Shown here in pieces: positions 1 to 9,557 of a stretch of DNA of 64,000 nt; the stretch's first letter is position 1, and each line of letters starts with the position of its first letter. This DNA comes from DASSSQ01 sp963839285. Its GTDB lineage: Bacteria; Actinomycetota; Thermoleophilia; Gaiellales; Gaiellaceae. The stretch covers positions 109,868-173,867 of the forward strand of contig CAWIUN010000029.1 in assembly GCA_963839285.1 (NCBI GenBank), in the 5' to 3' direction. A program made the position numbers and the translations under genes. Below the pieces are notes generated by a model. The model saw nothing but the letters and a program-made list of their open reading frames with translations, had not been told where the DNA came from and made no database searches.

Positions 1-1018
1 GCAGCGAGGCGCCGACCAGGCCGAGGCCGCCGCCGAGCAGGAGCCGCACCGGCACGCTCGCCGAGAGCCGCCCGGCGATCGGCGCGACGAGGAACGAGCA
101 GCCCGAGATCGGCAGCAGCCGGATCCCGGCCTGGAGCGCCGAGTAGCCGAGCACGTTCTGCAGGTACAGCGTCAGGTAGAGGAAGAGGCCGAAGAACGAC
201 GCCGAGAGCAGGAACGCGGTCGTCTGCGCGCCGACGAAGGCACGGCGGCGGAAGAGCGCGAGGTCGACCATCGGCCGCTCCTGCCGCACCTGCGCGAGCA
301 CGAAGAGCGCGAGCAGGACGCCGGCGCCGGCGAAGAACCCGAGCGTCGTCAGGCTCGTCCAGCCGTGGTCGTTCCCGCGCAGCAGCCCGTAGACGAGCAG
401 CGACAGCGAGCCCGAGAGCGTGACGAGGCCGACCCAGTCGGGCCGCGCCGCCTCCGGGTCGCGCGACTCCTCGAGGCCGTAGAGCGCCCCGAGCGCCGCG
501 ACGATGCCGACGGGGCCGTTGACGAAGAAGATCCACTCCCAGCCGAGGCCCGAGGTGAGCGCGCCGCCGACGAGCGGGCCGATCGCGACGGCGGCTCCGG
601 CGGTCGCGCCCCAGACGCCGAAGGCGACGCCCCGGTCGCGGCCGGTGTAGCTCTGCGCGATCAGCGCGAGCGAGGTGGCGAACATGGCGGCGCCGCCGAT
701 CCCCTGGATGCCGCGGCAGACGATCAGGACGAGCGGCGAGGTCGCGAGCCCGCAGGCGATCGAGGCCGTCGTGAAGACGACGAGGCCGCCCAGGAAGACC
801 TTCCGCCGCCCGTAGAGGTCGGCGAGCGCGCCGGCGTTGAGGACGAAGGTCGCGAGCGCCAGGGAGTAGGCGTCGATCACCCACTGCAGGTCGGTGAAGC
901 CCGCGTCGAGCGACCGGCCGATCTGCGGCAGCGCGACGTTCACGATCGTGATGTCGACGAGGAGCATGAAGATCCCCGTCACGACGACGCCGAGCGGCCA
1001 CCATTTCCGAGCGGGCAC
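1..1018 (-). CDS. MFS drug exporter, DHA2 (EmrB/QacA) family, 3' end cut by window edge
   Basis: Reading leftward from GTG 1018, about 339 codons are visible and the gene runs off the left edge. The N-terminus has a hydrophobic helix ending in LVDITIVNVALPQI, then LADLYGRRKVF, the classic motif A loop between TM2 and TM3. AIGPLVGGALT and GWEWIFFVNGPVG follow, as in the 14-helix DHA2 proton-coupled multidrug antiporters. Family knowledge places it in the cytoplasmic membrane exporting hydrophobic compounds; the substrate cannot be read. It is divergent from the phoH gene with only 37 bp between the two starts, so their promoters must overlap. The GTG start is chosen because it gives the usual short cytoplasmic N-terminus and no better start lies upstream. 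Confidence 0.85.
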   Translation of the reverse strand, partial: MPARKWWPLGVVVTGIFMLLVDITIVNVALPQIGRSLDAGFTDLQWVIDAYSLALATFVLNAGALADLYGRRKVFLGGLVVFTTASIACGLATSPLVLIVCRGIQGIGGAAMFATSLALIAQSYTGRDRGVAFGVWGATAGAAVAIGPLVGGALTSGLGWEWIFFVNGPVGIVAALGALYGLEESRDPEAARPDWVGLVTLSGSLSLLVYGLLRGNDHGWTSLTTLGFFAGAGVLLALFVLAQVRQERPMVDLALFRRRAFVGAQTTAFLLSASFFGLFLYLTLYLQNVLGYSALQAGIRLLPISGCSFLVAPIAGRLSASVPVRLLLGGGLGLVGASL

Positions 1019-1042
1019 GTACGAGTCGTATCCGGCACGGCC

Positions 1043-1048
1043 TACACT
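1043..1048 (+). promoter_or_regulatory. -10 hexamer of phoH (leaderless)
   Basis: TACACT followed by 7 nt and the GTG at 1056. The spacing puts the transcription start at or next to the start codon, so the mRNA is predicted to be leaderless. The same arrangement recurs at several genes in the window. Confidence 0.55.
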
Positions 1049-1055
1049 GCAAACC

Positions 1056-2011
<956 letters not shown>

Positions 2012-2015
<4 letters not shown>

Positions 2016-2392
2016 TCGCGGTCGAGGTGGACAACCGGAGCGGGCGTGAGGTCGCCGAGGAGGCCGCGGTCGAGCTCGCCCGTGCGGCGCTCGCGGCCGA
2101 GGGGGTCGACGAGGGCGAGCTCGGGCTCGCGTTCGTCGAGCCGGAGGAGATCCGGGCGCTCAAGCGGGAGCACCTCGGGATCGACGAGGCGACCGACGTG
2201 CTCTCGTTCCCGATCGACGGCCGCGGGCCGCTGCCCGACGGCGTGCCGCGGCAGCTCGGCGACGTCGTCATCTGCCCCGAGGTCGTCGGCGAGGAGTGGC
2301 GCTTTCCGCTCGTGCACGGGCTGCTGCACCTGCTCGGCTACGACCACGGAGACGAGATGGAGTCGCGCGAGCAGGAGCTGCTCGGGTCGTGA
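2012..2392 (+). CDS. ybeY: Endoribonuclease YbeY / rRNA maturation factor
   Basis: A 126-residue protein. The zinc-binding signature HGLLHLLGYDH (H-x3-H-x5-H) sits near residues 102-112, and the central ATDVLSFPID is also conserved in YbeY. The family is a metal-dependent single-strand RNase used in 16S rRNA 3'-end maturation and ribosome quality control. It overlaps phoH by 4 nt. The protein ends a few residues after EMESREQELLGS, which is normal. Confidence 0.94.
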
Positions 2393-2498
2393 CGACGCGC
2401 GCCCGCCTGTGGATCGATTTGCACGAGATCGGCACCGTCCGGTCACGGTCCCGTGCGCCTTTCCCGGGTATCGTCGACCTCGAGGGAGGCGGGTGGAT

Positions 2499-2518
2499 CC
2501 CCACCCTAGAGGGTGGGG
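2499..2518. promoter_or_regulatory. GC-rich perfect palindrome between ybeY and dgkA
   Basis: CCCCACCC, a TAGA centre and GGGTGGGG form an 8-bp perfect dyad (9 bp counting the T/A of the centre), continued on the right by GGTAT. It lies 41 bp before the dgkA start and 106 bp after the ybeY stop. It could be an operator: its composition resembles copper-repressor (CsoR-type) sites. It could also be an RNA hairpin; it has no U-tract, so it is not a standard terminator. Confidence 0.45.
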
Positions 2519-2558
2519 GTATGCCTCGGAGGCCGCGGCCCGGCGGCGGAGCTGCGCG

Positions 2559-3278
2559 ATGAGCGCCCGCCGCGCGCCGACGCTGATCGACTCGTTCAAC
2601 TACGCGTTCGAGGGGATCATCCACGTCCTCCGGACGCAGCGGAACCTGCGGATCCACTTCGCGGTCGCGGTCGGCGTGCTCGTCGCCGCGGTCGTCGTCA
2701 ACGTCTCCAAGATCGAGCTGATCGCGCTGCTGCTCGCGATCACGTTCGTCCTGATCGCGGAGATGATCAACTCCGCGATCGAGGGCGCGATCGACGCGAC
2801 CACGACCGCCTTCGACCCGAACGCGAAGCTCGCGAAGGACGTCGCCGCCGGCGCCGTGCTGATCGCCTCGGCGAACGCGGTCGCGGTCGGCTACCTCGTC
2901 TTCTCGGGGAAGGCGGCCGACCGCAGCGCCCGCCTGCTCGACCGGCTCCGCGACGCGCCGGCGGAGCTGACGCTCGTCGCGCTCGTGCTGACGATCATCG
3001 TCGTGCTGGCGACCAAGGCCTACACGGGGCGCGGCACGCCGCTGCGCGGCGGGCTCCCCTCCGGCCACTCCGCCCTCGCCTTCGCCGGCTGGATGGCCGC
3101 GACCTACGTGCTCGGCGGCGACACGCACCGCTTCCTCGTCTCGTCGCTGACCTTCATCATGGCGCTGCTCGTCGCCCAGACCCGCATCGAATCCGGCGTC
3201 CACTCCACCCTCGAGGTCTTCTACGGCGGCGTGCTCGGAGCGCTCGTCACCCTCGTCTGCTTCCAGGTCTTCGCATGA
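2559..3278 (+). CDS. Diacylglycerol kinase (DgkA-type) fused to PAP2 phosphatase domain
   Basis: 239 residues with two membrane domains. Residues ~1-125 match prokaryotic DgkA: FNYAFEGIIHVLRTQRNLRIH, then three helices with the signature EMINSAIEGAID. Residues ~130-239 form a PAP2-like acid phosphatase: LPSGHSALAFAGW is the PSGH motif, and SGVHSTLEVFYG supplies the late His. DgkA phosphorylates diacylglycerol or undecaprenol in the membrane and PAP2 enzymes dephosphorylate lipid phosphates, so the fusion suggests lipid-carrier recycling. It overlaps the cdd start by 4 nt (ATGA). Confidence 0.88.
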   Translation: MSARRAPTLIDSFNYAFEGIIHVLRTQRNLRIHFAVAVGVLVAAVVVNVSKIELIALLLAITFVLIAEMINSAIEGAIDATTTAFDPNAKLAKDVAAGAVLIASANAVAVGYLVFSGKAADRSARLLDRLRDAPAELTLVALVLTIIVVLATKAYTGRGTPLRGGLPSGHSALAFAGWMAATYVLGGDTHRFLVSSLTFIMALLVAQTRIESGVHSTLEVFYGGVLGALVTLVCFQVFA

Positions 3279-3685
3279 GCAGCGGCGCAGGCTCGCCGGA
3301 GCCGACGGGGAGCGGAGCGGGAAGCGCGCTGGTCGAGCAGGCCGAGCAGGTGGCGGCCCGTGCCTACGCGCCCTACTCGAACTACCTCGTCGGCGCCGTC
3401 CTCCGCACCCGCGACGGCCGCGTCTTCGAGGGCGTCAACGTCGAGAACGCCGCCTACCCGCTCGGGATCTGCGCCGAGCGCTCCGCGATCTCGGCCGCCG
3501 CGACCGCCGGCGTCCGCCCGGGCGAGGTCGAGGCGATCGGGATCACGGCGTCCCCGTGCGGCGGCTGCCGCCAGTGGCTGCACGAGTGGCGCTTCGACGA
3601 GGTCTCCTACCGCCGCGAGAACGGCGAGATCGCCACCGTCCGGCCGGGAGACCTGCTGCCGGACACGTGGAACCTGCCGGAATGA
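3275..3685 (+). CDS. cdd: Cytidine deaminase
   Basis: A 136-residue homotetrameric-type cytidine deaminase. CAERSA near residue 65 supplies one zinc Cys and the proton-shuttling Glu, and SPCGGCRQ near residues 91-98 supplies the other two Cys ligands. FEGVNVENAAYPLGI is the family substrate-binding segment. It salvages cytidine/deoxycytidine to uridine forms. It begins with a ~17-residue Gly/Ser-rich extension before VEQAEQVAARAYAPYSNY. It overlaps dgkA by 4 nt and era by 4 nt. Confidence 0.94.
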   Translation: MSSGAGSPEPTGSGAGSALVEQAEQVAARAYAPYSNYLVGAVLRTRDGRVFEGVNVENAAYPLGICAERSAISAAATAGVRPGEVEAIGITASPCGGCRQWLHEWRFDEVSYRRENGEIATVRPGDLLPDTWNLPE

Positions 3686-4542
3686 AGTCCGGCTTCGTCG
3701 CGGTCGCCGGCCGCCCCAACGTCGGCAAGTCGACGCTCGTGAACGCGCTCACCGGCGCCAAGGTCGCGATCGTCTCCGACAAGCCGCACACGACCCGGCA
3801 GCGGATCAGCGGCGTGCACACGACCGCGGAGGCGCAGCTCGTCCTCACCGACCTGCCCGGCTGGCAGCGGCCGATCGACCCGCTGACCGAGCGGATGCAG
3901 GGCACCGTCGACGCCTCCCTCGAGGAGATCGACGCCGTCCTGCTCGTCGTCGACTGCCGCGCCCGGATCGGCGCCGGCGACCGCTACGTCGCCCGCCGCG
4001 TCTTCGGGCTCGGCGTCCCGGTCGTGATCGCGCTGAACAAGGTCGACCGGCTCAAGGCCGGCCACATCGCCTCGCAGATGAAGACGGCTGCGACGCTCGG
4101 CGACTTCCACGCGCTGCACCCCGTCAGCGCCAGGACGGGCGACGGGATCGACGAGCTGCGCGGCGACCTCGTGTACCTGCTGCCGGAGGGCCCGCTCTAC
4201 TTCCCCGCCGAGCAGGTGACCGACCTGCCGCTCGAGGTGCAGATCGCCGAGCTCGTCCGCGAACAGGCGCTGCGCCTGACGCGCGAGGAGGTGCCGCACG
4301 CCCTCACCGCCGAGGTGAAGGAGCTCGAGGAGCGCCGCGTCGAGATCACGCTCTACACCGAGACCGAGTCGCAGAAGCAGATCCTGATCGGCAAGGGCGG
4401 CGCGATGGTGCGCGAGATCGGCACGCAGGCCCGGCCCGGGATCGAGGCGCTGCTCGGCCGCAAGGTCTTCGTCGAGCTGAAGGTGAAGGCGTCGCCGAAG
4501 TGGCGCCGGAACCAGACGATGCTCGAGCGGCTCGGGCTCTGA
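3682..4542 (+). CDS. era: GTPase Era
   Basis: 286 residues, close to the usual Era length. G1 is GRPNVGKST (residues 10-18), G2 lies in HTTRQRISG, G3 is DLPG (most Era proteins have DTPG), and G4 is NKVD near residue 122. The C-terminal KH domain has LIGKGGAMVREIG and ends KWRRNQTMLERLGL. Era binds the 3' end of 16S rRNA during 30S assembly. It is the last gene of the phoH-ybeY-dgkA-cdd-era run and is convergent with the downstream regulator, with a 15-bp gap. Confidence 0.96.
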   Translation: MKSGFVAVAGRPNVGKSTLVNALTGAKVAIVSDKPHTTRQRISGVHTTAEAQLVLTDLPGWQRPIDPLTERMQGTVDASLEEIDAVLLVVDCRARIGAGDRYVARRVFGLGVPVVIALNKVDRLKAGHIASQMKTAATLGDFHALHPVSARTGDGIDELRGDLVYLLPEGPLYFPAEQVTDLPLEVQIAELVREQALRLTREEVPHALTAEVKELEERRVEITLYTETESQKQILIGKGGAMVREIGTQARPGIEALLGRKVFVELKVKASPKWRRNQTMLERLGL

Positions 4543-4557
4543 GCGCCGACCCGGAGG

Positions 4558-5217
4558 TCAGGCGAGCGCGGACGTCAGGAGCAGATGCGCGGTGACGTCC
4601 GCGAGCAGGCCTTCCCGGTAGGCGACGGCGACCGCCTCGGCGCGACTGTGGACGCCGAGCTTCGCCAGGATTCGCTGCAGGTGCGTGGAGACCGTCTTCG
4701 GACTGATGAAGAGCTCCGCCGCGATCGCGTTCGTGTTGCGTCCGAGCGCGAGCAGCTCGAGCACCTCGCGCTCGCGCACCGTCAGTCGCTCCGTGCCGCC
4801 GTTCGGCGCCGGCGCGGCCGTCTCGCCTCTGCGACGTCGGGCGAGGCGGCGCGCGCGCGCCACGAGCTCGGCGGGATCGACCGGCTTGACCAGGTAGTCG
4901 TCGGCCCCGAGCAGCAGCCCCGCGACCCGGTCGAGCGACTCGGTGCGCGCCCCGGTGACGAAGGCGATCGGCAGATCCTCGCCGAACTCGTCGCGCAGCT
5001 CTCGGCAGAGCTCGTAGCCGTTCAACCCCGGCAGGTCGACGTCCGTGAGCACGAGGTCGGGAGGAGCCGCGCGCGCGGCCTCGATCGCCTCCGGCCCCGA
5101 CTCGGCTTCGCGCACGAGGAAGCCGGCGCTGCGCAGCGCCGAAGCCACCAGGATCCGAAACGATTCGTCGTCGTCGACGACGAGCACCGTGCCGCAGTCC
5201 CCGGGGTTCATCCCCAT
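4558..5217 (-). CDS. NarL/FixJ-type response regulator
   Basis: 219 residues. The receiver domain (residues ~9-125) has the acidic pair VVDDDES, phospho-acceptor Asp in LTDVDLPG and conserved Lys in LVKPVD. The C-terminal LuxR-type HTH (residues ~145-205) reads LTVREREVLELLALGRN and then SPKTVSTHLQRILAKLG. A GGAGG ribosome-binding site lies 4 nt before ATG 5217; the in-frame ATG at 5211 would be better spaced, so the true start may be either. No histidine kinase is adjacent, so it is an orphan regulator in this window. Confidence 0.92.
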   Translation of the reverse strand: MGMNPGDCGTVLVVDDDESFRILVASALRSAGFLVREAESGPEAIEAARAAPPDLVLTDVDLPGLNGYELCRELRDEFGEDLPIAFVTGARTESLDRVAGLLLGADDYLVKPVDPAELVARARRLARRRRGETAAPAPNGGTERLTVREREVLELLALGRNTNAIAAELFISPKTVSTHLQRILAKLGVHSRAEAVAVAYREGLLADVTAHLLLTSALA

Positions 5218-5547
5218 CTTTCCTCCACAAACGAATGCCGCCCAGTGGTTGTACTTCTACGGCGCCCGACTTTCAAGGTGCGCTCGGAAACCTGAGCGCG
5301 CAGTAGGCCGCCTGCGGTGCCCGCAGTAGGCGGCGATTACGGCGCCCGGCGTCTATCCCGGGGGCAGAGGGCGGCGTACGGTCCTCAATCGGGGACGACC
5401 CGGGAGGGCAAGGGTGCCGAGAGCGCCGGCCCGAGTCCCGGACAGGAGGGAGGCTCGGATCATGCGGAGATTCCGCTGCCGTTCCGGTACCGATCACCGG
5501 CCGGCAGCAGCCTGCATCCATCACTTCGGGAACGAGGGAGAGAGTAG
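5218..5547. other. 330-bp intergenic region
   Basis: It lies between divergent genes and has no convincing coding frame. It holds two near-identical direct repeats (CGCAGTAGGC followed by CGC or GGC) around 5300-5335, and a purine-rich leader (AGGGAGAG) just before ATG 5548. Promoters for both flanking genes must be here, but I cannot pick reliable hexamers. Confidence 0.4.
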
Positions 5548-8013
5548 ATGACCCAGAAGATCATCGGCGCGCCGAGGAGTCGACGGCGGCACAGGACACT
5601 GCTCCTGTGCCTCGTTGCGGTACTCGGCGTCGCCCTGTTCGCGATCGCGGGCGCGCAGAGCGCGCCGCCTGACACGGCGGGCTTCTTCGAGCTCGACAAG
5701 AACGCGACCAACGACCTGACCGTCTCGCACCTGGGCGCGCTGAAGAGTCAGATCAGGAACGCCACCGACACGACGATCACGGTCTGCGAACGCGCGCCGA
5801 CGCTGGCGATCGACCCGGGGCTGCCGCTGGGCACGCCGGCCACGATCCAGATCGACGCCGAGCAGATGACGGTCACGGCGACCGGCGGCACGGTCAGCAC
5901 CGGCGGCTGTTCGTTCTCCGACCCGAGCGACACGGTGGCGGACGCTCGTACGTACACCGTGACGCGCGGCGCCAACGGCACCACCGCGACGTCGCATCCG
6001 GGCGGCGCAGACGTGTCGAATCTGATCGCCGCCCCGGACAAGCCCGGAACCGACTGGAGCGAGGTCTACACCGAGTACAACGGTCATTCGAGCGCCGACA
6101 ATCCCTGCTGCGAACATCAGTGACTCGGTCGCGTGCACCTGGCTCGAACGACCCACCCGGCCAGTCGATCTTCACGCAGGGCTCGGCCGACACGCTCGAC
6201 GTCACGGGCTGGCACTGGACCGACAGCTCGGTGCCGGACGCCGACGAGATCCTGCACGCCTACGCGATCAAGTTCAGCAACTCGCGATCAGTTCCTCTAC
6301 TTCGGCGCCGACCGCTACGCCGTCAACGGCGCCAAGGACATGGGCTTCTGGTTCTTCAAGAGCCCGGTCCACGCGGCGGCGAACGGCACGTTCGTCGACG
6401 ACGAGGGCAACCCGGCGGTGCACCAGGTCGGCGACATCCTGGCGCTCGGGACGTTCACGCAGGGCGGAGCGATCACGACCATCCGCGTCTACAAGTGGGT
6501 CGGAAGCGGCGGGTCCGACGGCTCCCTGGACGACGGCAGGCGAACTTCCCGGACTGCCTTCCGGGATCCGCTGGCAACAACGGCTGCAACACCGTCAACA
6601 GCACCACGATCAAGTCCCCCTGGGCCTACCAGGGCAAGGGCTCGACGGCGGCGGCGAACGTGATCTACGGCGGCGGCTTCATGGAGGGCGGCATCGACCT
6701 CGGCGCCCTCGGCCTCCAGGGCTGCTTCTCGAGCTTCATGGCCGAGACCCGCTCCTCCCCGTCGCTGACTGCCGCGCAGAAGGACTTCACGCTCGGCCGG
6801 TTCGAGTCGTGCAGCTCCGAGCTGACGACGACGCCCGCCGACGGGAGCGGCACGGCCCTGACCGACTCCGGCGAGAGGGAACGTCTCTGCCGGACGTCCA
6901 GATCGGCACCGGCTCGGCCGGCGTCGACGTCACCGACAACGCGACCCTCGACGTCGGCGGTATCTCGAGCTGGAGCGGGACGCTCAAGTTCTACCTCTGC
7001 GGCCCGCTCGCCTCCGGCACCTGCGACACGGGAGGCGTGCTCGTCGACACGAAGTCGATCAGCCAGAGCACGTCGCAGCCGATCACGTCGGCGTCGGCAA
7101 ACCTGACCTCGGTCGGCCGCTACTGCTGGCGCGGTCGACTTCACCTCGAGCACGAACGGCGTGCCGGACTCGTCCGACCAGAGCTCGGGAGCGGGACGTG
7201 AGTGCTTCGAGGTGCTGCCGGTGACGCCGACGCTGTCGACACGGCGTGGAGGCCGGGGACTCGTCGGGATCGGCTCAGACGACGCGGTCGATTCGGGGAC
7301 CGGTCTACGACAAGGCGGCGCTGTCCGGGACGGCGTACAAGCCCGGCACGAACGGGGCGTCAACGCGACCTATCCGTCGATCAACGCAACGAACGCACGA
7401 AGGCGAACGGCTCGATCACCTTCACCTCTCGGGACGGACGACTGCTCGACGGACGCGACCGGCACGGGGACGAACCCGCAGACCGGCGTCACGGTCAGAG
7501 GTGACGGCGACTACTGCTCGTCCGGCTTCACGCCCGACACGCCGGCGACTACCACTGGCAGGCGTCGTACACGGGCGACTCGCCCAACACGAGCAGCGCG
7601 AGCCACAACGGCTCCTGCGACCAGACGGGTGAGGACGTGACCGTCAGACGATCCCGACGACGATCAAGACCAAGCAGAGCTGGTTCCCGAACGACACCGC
7701 CACGATCGACCTCGACCGTGCGGGCGACAACCTCGGGGCCGGCGGCACGGTCGAGCTGTACGACACCTCGGCCAACTGCGCCGCCGAACGGGCGACCGGC
7801 CGCTGTACACCGAGGGGCCGCTGGCGGGCAGCAGCGCCTCGCCGAGGCGGCGACGACCCGCAACACGACGGGCAGGATCACCACCGGCACGACCGTGTAC
7901 TGGCGCGTGACCTACACGTCGACGAACCAGGCGCAGCTCGGAAGCTCGAGCGTGTGCACGGAGAGCACGACCGTGAGCTACGCCGGCAACGACGGGACGA
8001 TCACGTCCCGTAG
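5548..8013 (+). CDS. Large secreted/surface repeat protein, many frame shifts
   Basis: It starts MTQKIIGAPRSRRRH, then a hydrophobic signal core (LLLCLVAVLGVALFAIAGAQS). The next segment, FFELDKNATND, is followed by a small beta domain (TIQIDAEQMTVT ... YTVTRGANGTTATSHPGG) that looks inserted. After that come Ig-like, Thr/Gly-rich stretches (IKTKQSWFPNDTATIDL ... TVYWRVTYTSTNQAQLG). The product reads on only by switching frame about ten times (near 6120, 6285, 6545, 6885, 7130, 7245, 7360, 7400, 7440, 7640, 7790). It should end near 8013, where one missing base hides a TAG. It may be a real decaying surface gene, but the density of single-base shifts matches the assembly errors seen elsewhere. 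Function unknown; likely cell-surface or adhesin-like. Confidence 0.6.
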
Positions 8014-8080
8014 CGGCGAGCGGTGCGGCAGAACGGATCGGCACCGGTGCTACGGGCCCGTCGCGTCCGGTGTCGTCCCG

Positions 8081-8360
8081 CTAACGGCGCGACGGGGAAG
8101 CGTGGTCGCGAGGACGTGCTGCGACCACGCTTGTCCTTGTAGATGACACGCGCGGCGCAGGTCGCGGGGACGACGGCTGCACAGTAGCCGGAAGCCGAGG
8201 CGTGAACCACGGGTCGAAGAGGAAGCACCGAGTAGTTAGCTCGACCTACCACGAAGACCCAGGCCGAGCCCGGGTAGCAGCGCAGTACGACGGTCGGATA
8301 GGCGGTCGCCGAGGTCGAGACGGCGAACGTGAGGCGACCGTAGCGCTCGGCCTGCTCGAC
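8081..8360 (-). pseudogene. Decayed tandem copy of the neighbouring secreted protein
   Basis: In pieces over two frames the minus strand encodes LTFAVSTSATAYPTVVLRCY, then SGYCAAVVPATCAARVIYKD, then QHVLATT. These line up with ITFDVSTTATAYPEVGLRCY, SGYWADGVSATCDARLFYND and QHVLATT in the intact gene at 8459-8923. Upstream of the similarity there are in-frame stops and no signal peptide, so only the C-terminal half of the copy survives. Some shifts could be assembly errors, but the lost N-terminus cannot be explained by one base. Confidence 0.55.
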
Positions 8361-8458
8361 GCGCTAATTACCGAGCGCTGGAGCAGCGTTTCCCCTGCGA
8401 CGGCCGAGGGCGGCCATGTCGCCGCCCCCGGTCCAGTCGACGTTCGCCTACGCGTCCG

Positions 8459-8923
8459 TTAGGGCGCGACCGTGAAGCTCGTCGTCGCCAGGACGTGCTG
8501 CCGGCCGCGCTTGTCGTTGTAGAAGAGCCGTGCGTCGCACGTGGCGGAGACGCCGTCCGCCCAGTAGCCCGAGTCGAGAGCGAACCACCGGTTGAACATG
8601 TACGTGGCGAAGTAGCCGACGTATCCGTCGTACATCAGGAGCGAGTTCTGGTAGCACCGGAGCCCAACTTCCGGGTACGCGGTCGCCGTCGTCGACACGT
8701 CGAAGGTGATCGAGTCGAGGTGGTTCGGGGACCCGTCGCCGTTCAGGTCGGTGACCATGACGGGGCCGCTGAGCGAGCTCGAGGTCGTGCTGCCTCCGCC
8801 GCCGGGCTTCCCACCGCCCCCGTTTCCGCCCTTGCCGGCGAGGGCGAGCGGGACGAGCGCGAGCGCGAGCGCGGCGACGGCCACGGTGATTCCGAGGCGA
8901 GGCGCGGTTGATGTCGATCTCAT
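8459..8923 (-). CDS. Small secreted glycine-rich protein, function unknown
   Basis: 154 residues. The start ATG 8923 has a strong AGGAGG site 8-9 nt upstream; the frame stays open further upstream but without a better start. Residues ~1-30 are a signal peptide (LGITVAVAALALALVPLALAGK). A Gly-rich linker (residues ~31-48) precedes a ~100-residue domain with MVTDLNGDGSPNHLDSI, ATAYPEVGLRCYQ and three cysteines, ending in LATTSFTVAP. The DLNGDG stretch resembles a calcium-binding dockerin-like loop. I do not recognise the family. A decayed paralogue lies directly downstream. Confidence 0.72.
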   Translation of the reverse strand: MRSTSTAPRLGITVAVAALALALVPLALAGKGGNGGGGKPGGGGSTTSSSLSGPVMVTDLNGDGSPNHLDSITFDVSTTATAYPEVGLRCYQNSLLMYDGYVGYFATYMFNRWFALDSGYWADGVSATCDARLFYNDKRGRQHVLATTSFTVAP

Positions 8924-9393
8924 GTCGGGTGTCCTCCTGCGGGAGAGGTCGGGCGACCGGGCGGGTGCGAACGGCCGGGCAGTCGTAATGCGCGGGTCGG
9001 TCAGGCAGATGCCGCCGGGGCCCGTGTCTGGCGCCGAGCCTCGGACCGCGGTCCGGAAACTGCGGGAAAAACGGCTCTGCTCAGGTCGGGTGCGGCGCTC
9101 GACCTGCATCTGGGCTCCTTCGCTGCGGCTTGTGCTGCCTCGCACGAGATCGGCCGAATCGGTCTTCGGCTTGAGCAGCTCGATCCCTCGGGCGAGTGAT
9201 CCGGGCTACCGCGGCCGCCGCGGCGAGTAGTAGCGCCGCAGCCAGGCGGAGAGGCCGTCGAGACCGGTGACCCGGCCAGCCAGGCGGACGCGGCGCAGGC
9301 TCGCCCTGCTCGCCGCGGCGGCTCCCGGCGCCGCGCCCGTCGAATCCACCGATCGAGGGGCGACCCTCGGCCGGCCGCGTCGATGATCCGCCC
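8924..9393. other. 470-bp region without convincing genes
   Basis: It holds the upstream region of the minus-strand secreted protein gene and a 14-bp perfect palindrome (CGGACCGCGGTCCG, 9042-9055). Open frames exist on both strands, but their residue composition (Arg/Ala/Pro-rich) is that of GC-rich non-coding DNA. Confidence 0.4.
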
Positions 9394-9492
9394 ATGAGCG
9401 CCCTCCTGCTCGTCCTCCTCGCGGTGATCGGCGCCGTCGGCGTCGAGCAGGGGCTCGAGGAGCTCCTGGCGGTCGTCCGCGGCCGCCGCTGA
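9394..9492 (+). CDS. Possible 32-residue membrane peptide
   Basis: ATG 9394 opens a 32-codon frame. A single hydrophobic helix (LLLVLLAVIGAVGVEQ) is followed by LEELLAVVRGRR, then TGA. There is no clear ribosome-binding site. The shape (one membrane helix plus a basic tail) is that of many small actinobacterial membrane proteins, but chance cannot be excluded. Confidence 0.25.
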   Translation: MSALLLVLLAVIGAVGVEQGLEELLAVVRGRR

Positions 9493-9545
9493 CCGGCGGC
9501 GCCCTGCCCGGCGGCCCACTGGCGCGAAGCGGCCTGTCGAGGGGC

Positions 9546-9551
9546 TACACT
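9546..9551 (+). promoter_or_regulatory. -10 hexamer of deoC (leaderless)
   Basis: TACACT, identical to the phoH element, ends 6 nt before ATG 9558. No ribosome-binding site is present, consistent with a leaderless transcript. Confidence 0.55.
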
Positions 9552-9557
9552 CACGCC

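Noticed and set aside
894..1055. Upstream ATG for PhoH
   Set aside because: It would overlap the divergent exporter gene, and GTG 1056 is placed correctly after a -10 element and gives the family N-terminus.
9042..9055. 14-bp palindrome CGGACCGCGGTCCG
   Set aside because: Not placed at a promoter or gene end that I can define; palindromes this long are expected now and then in GC-only sequence.
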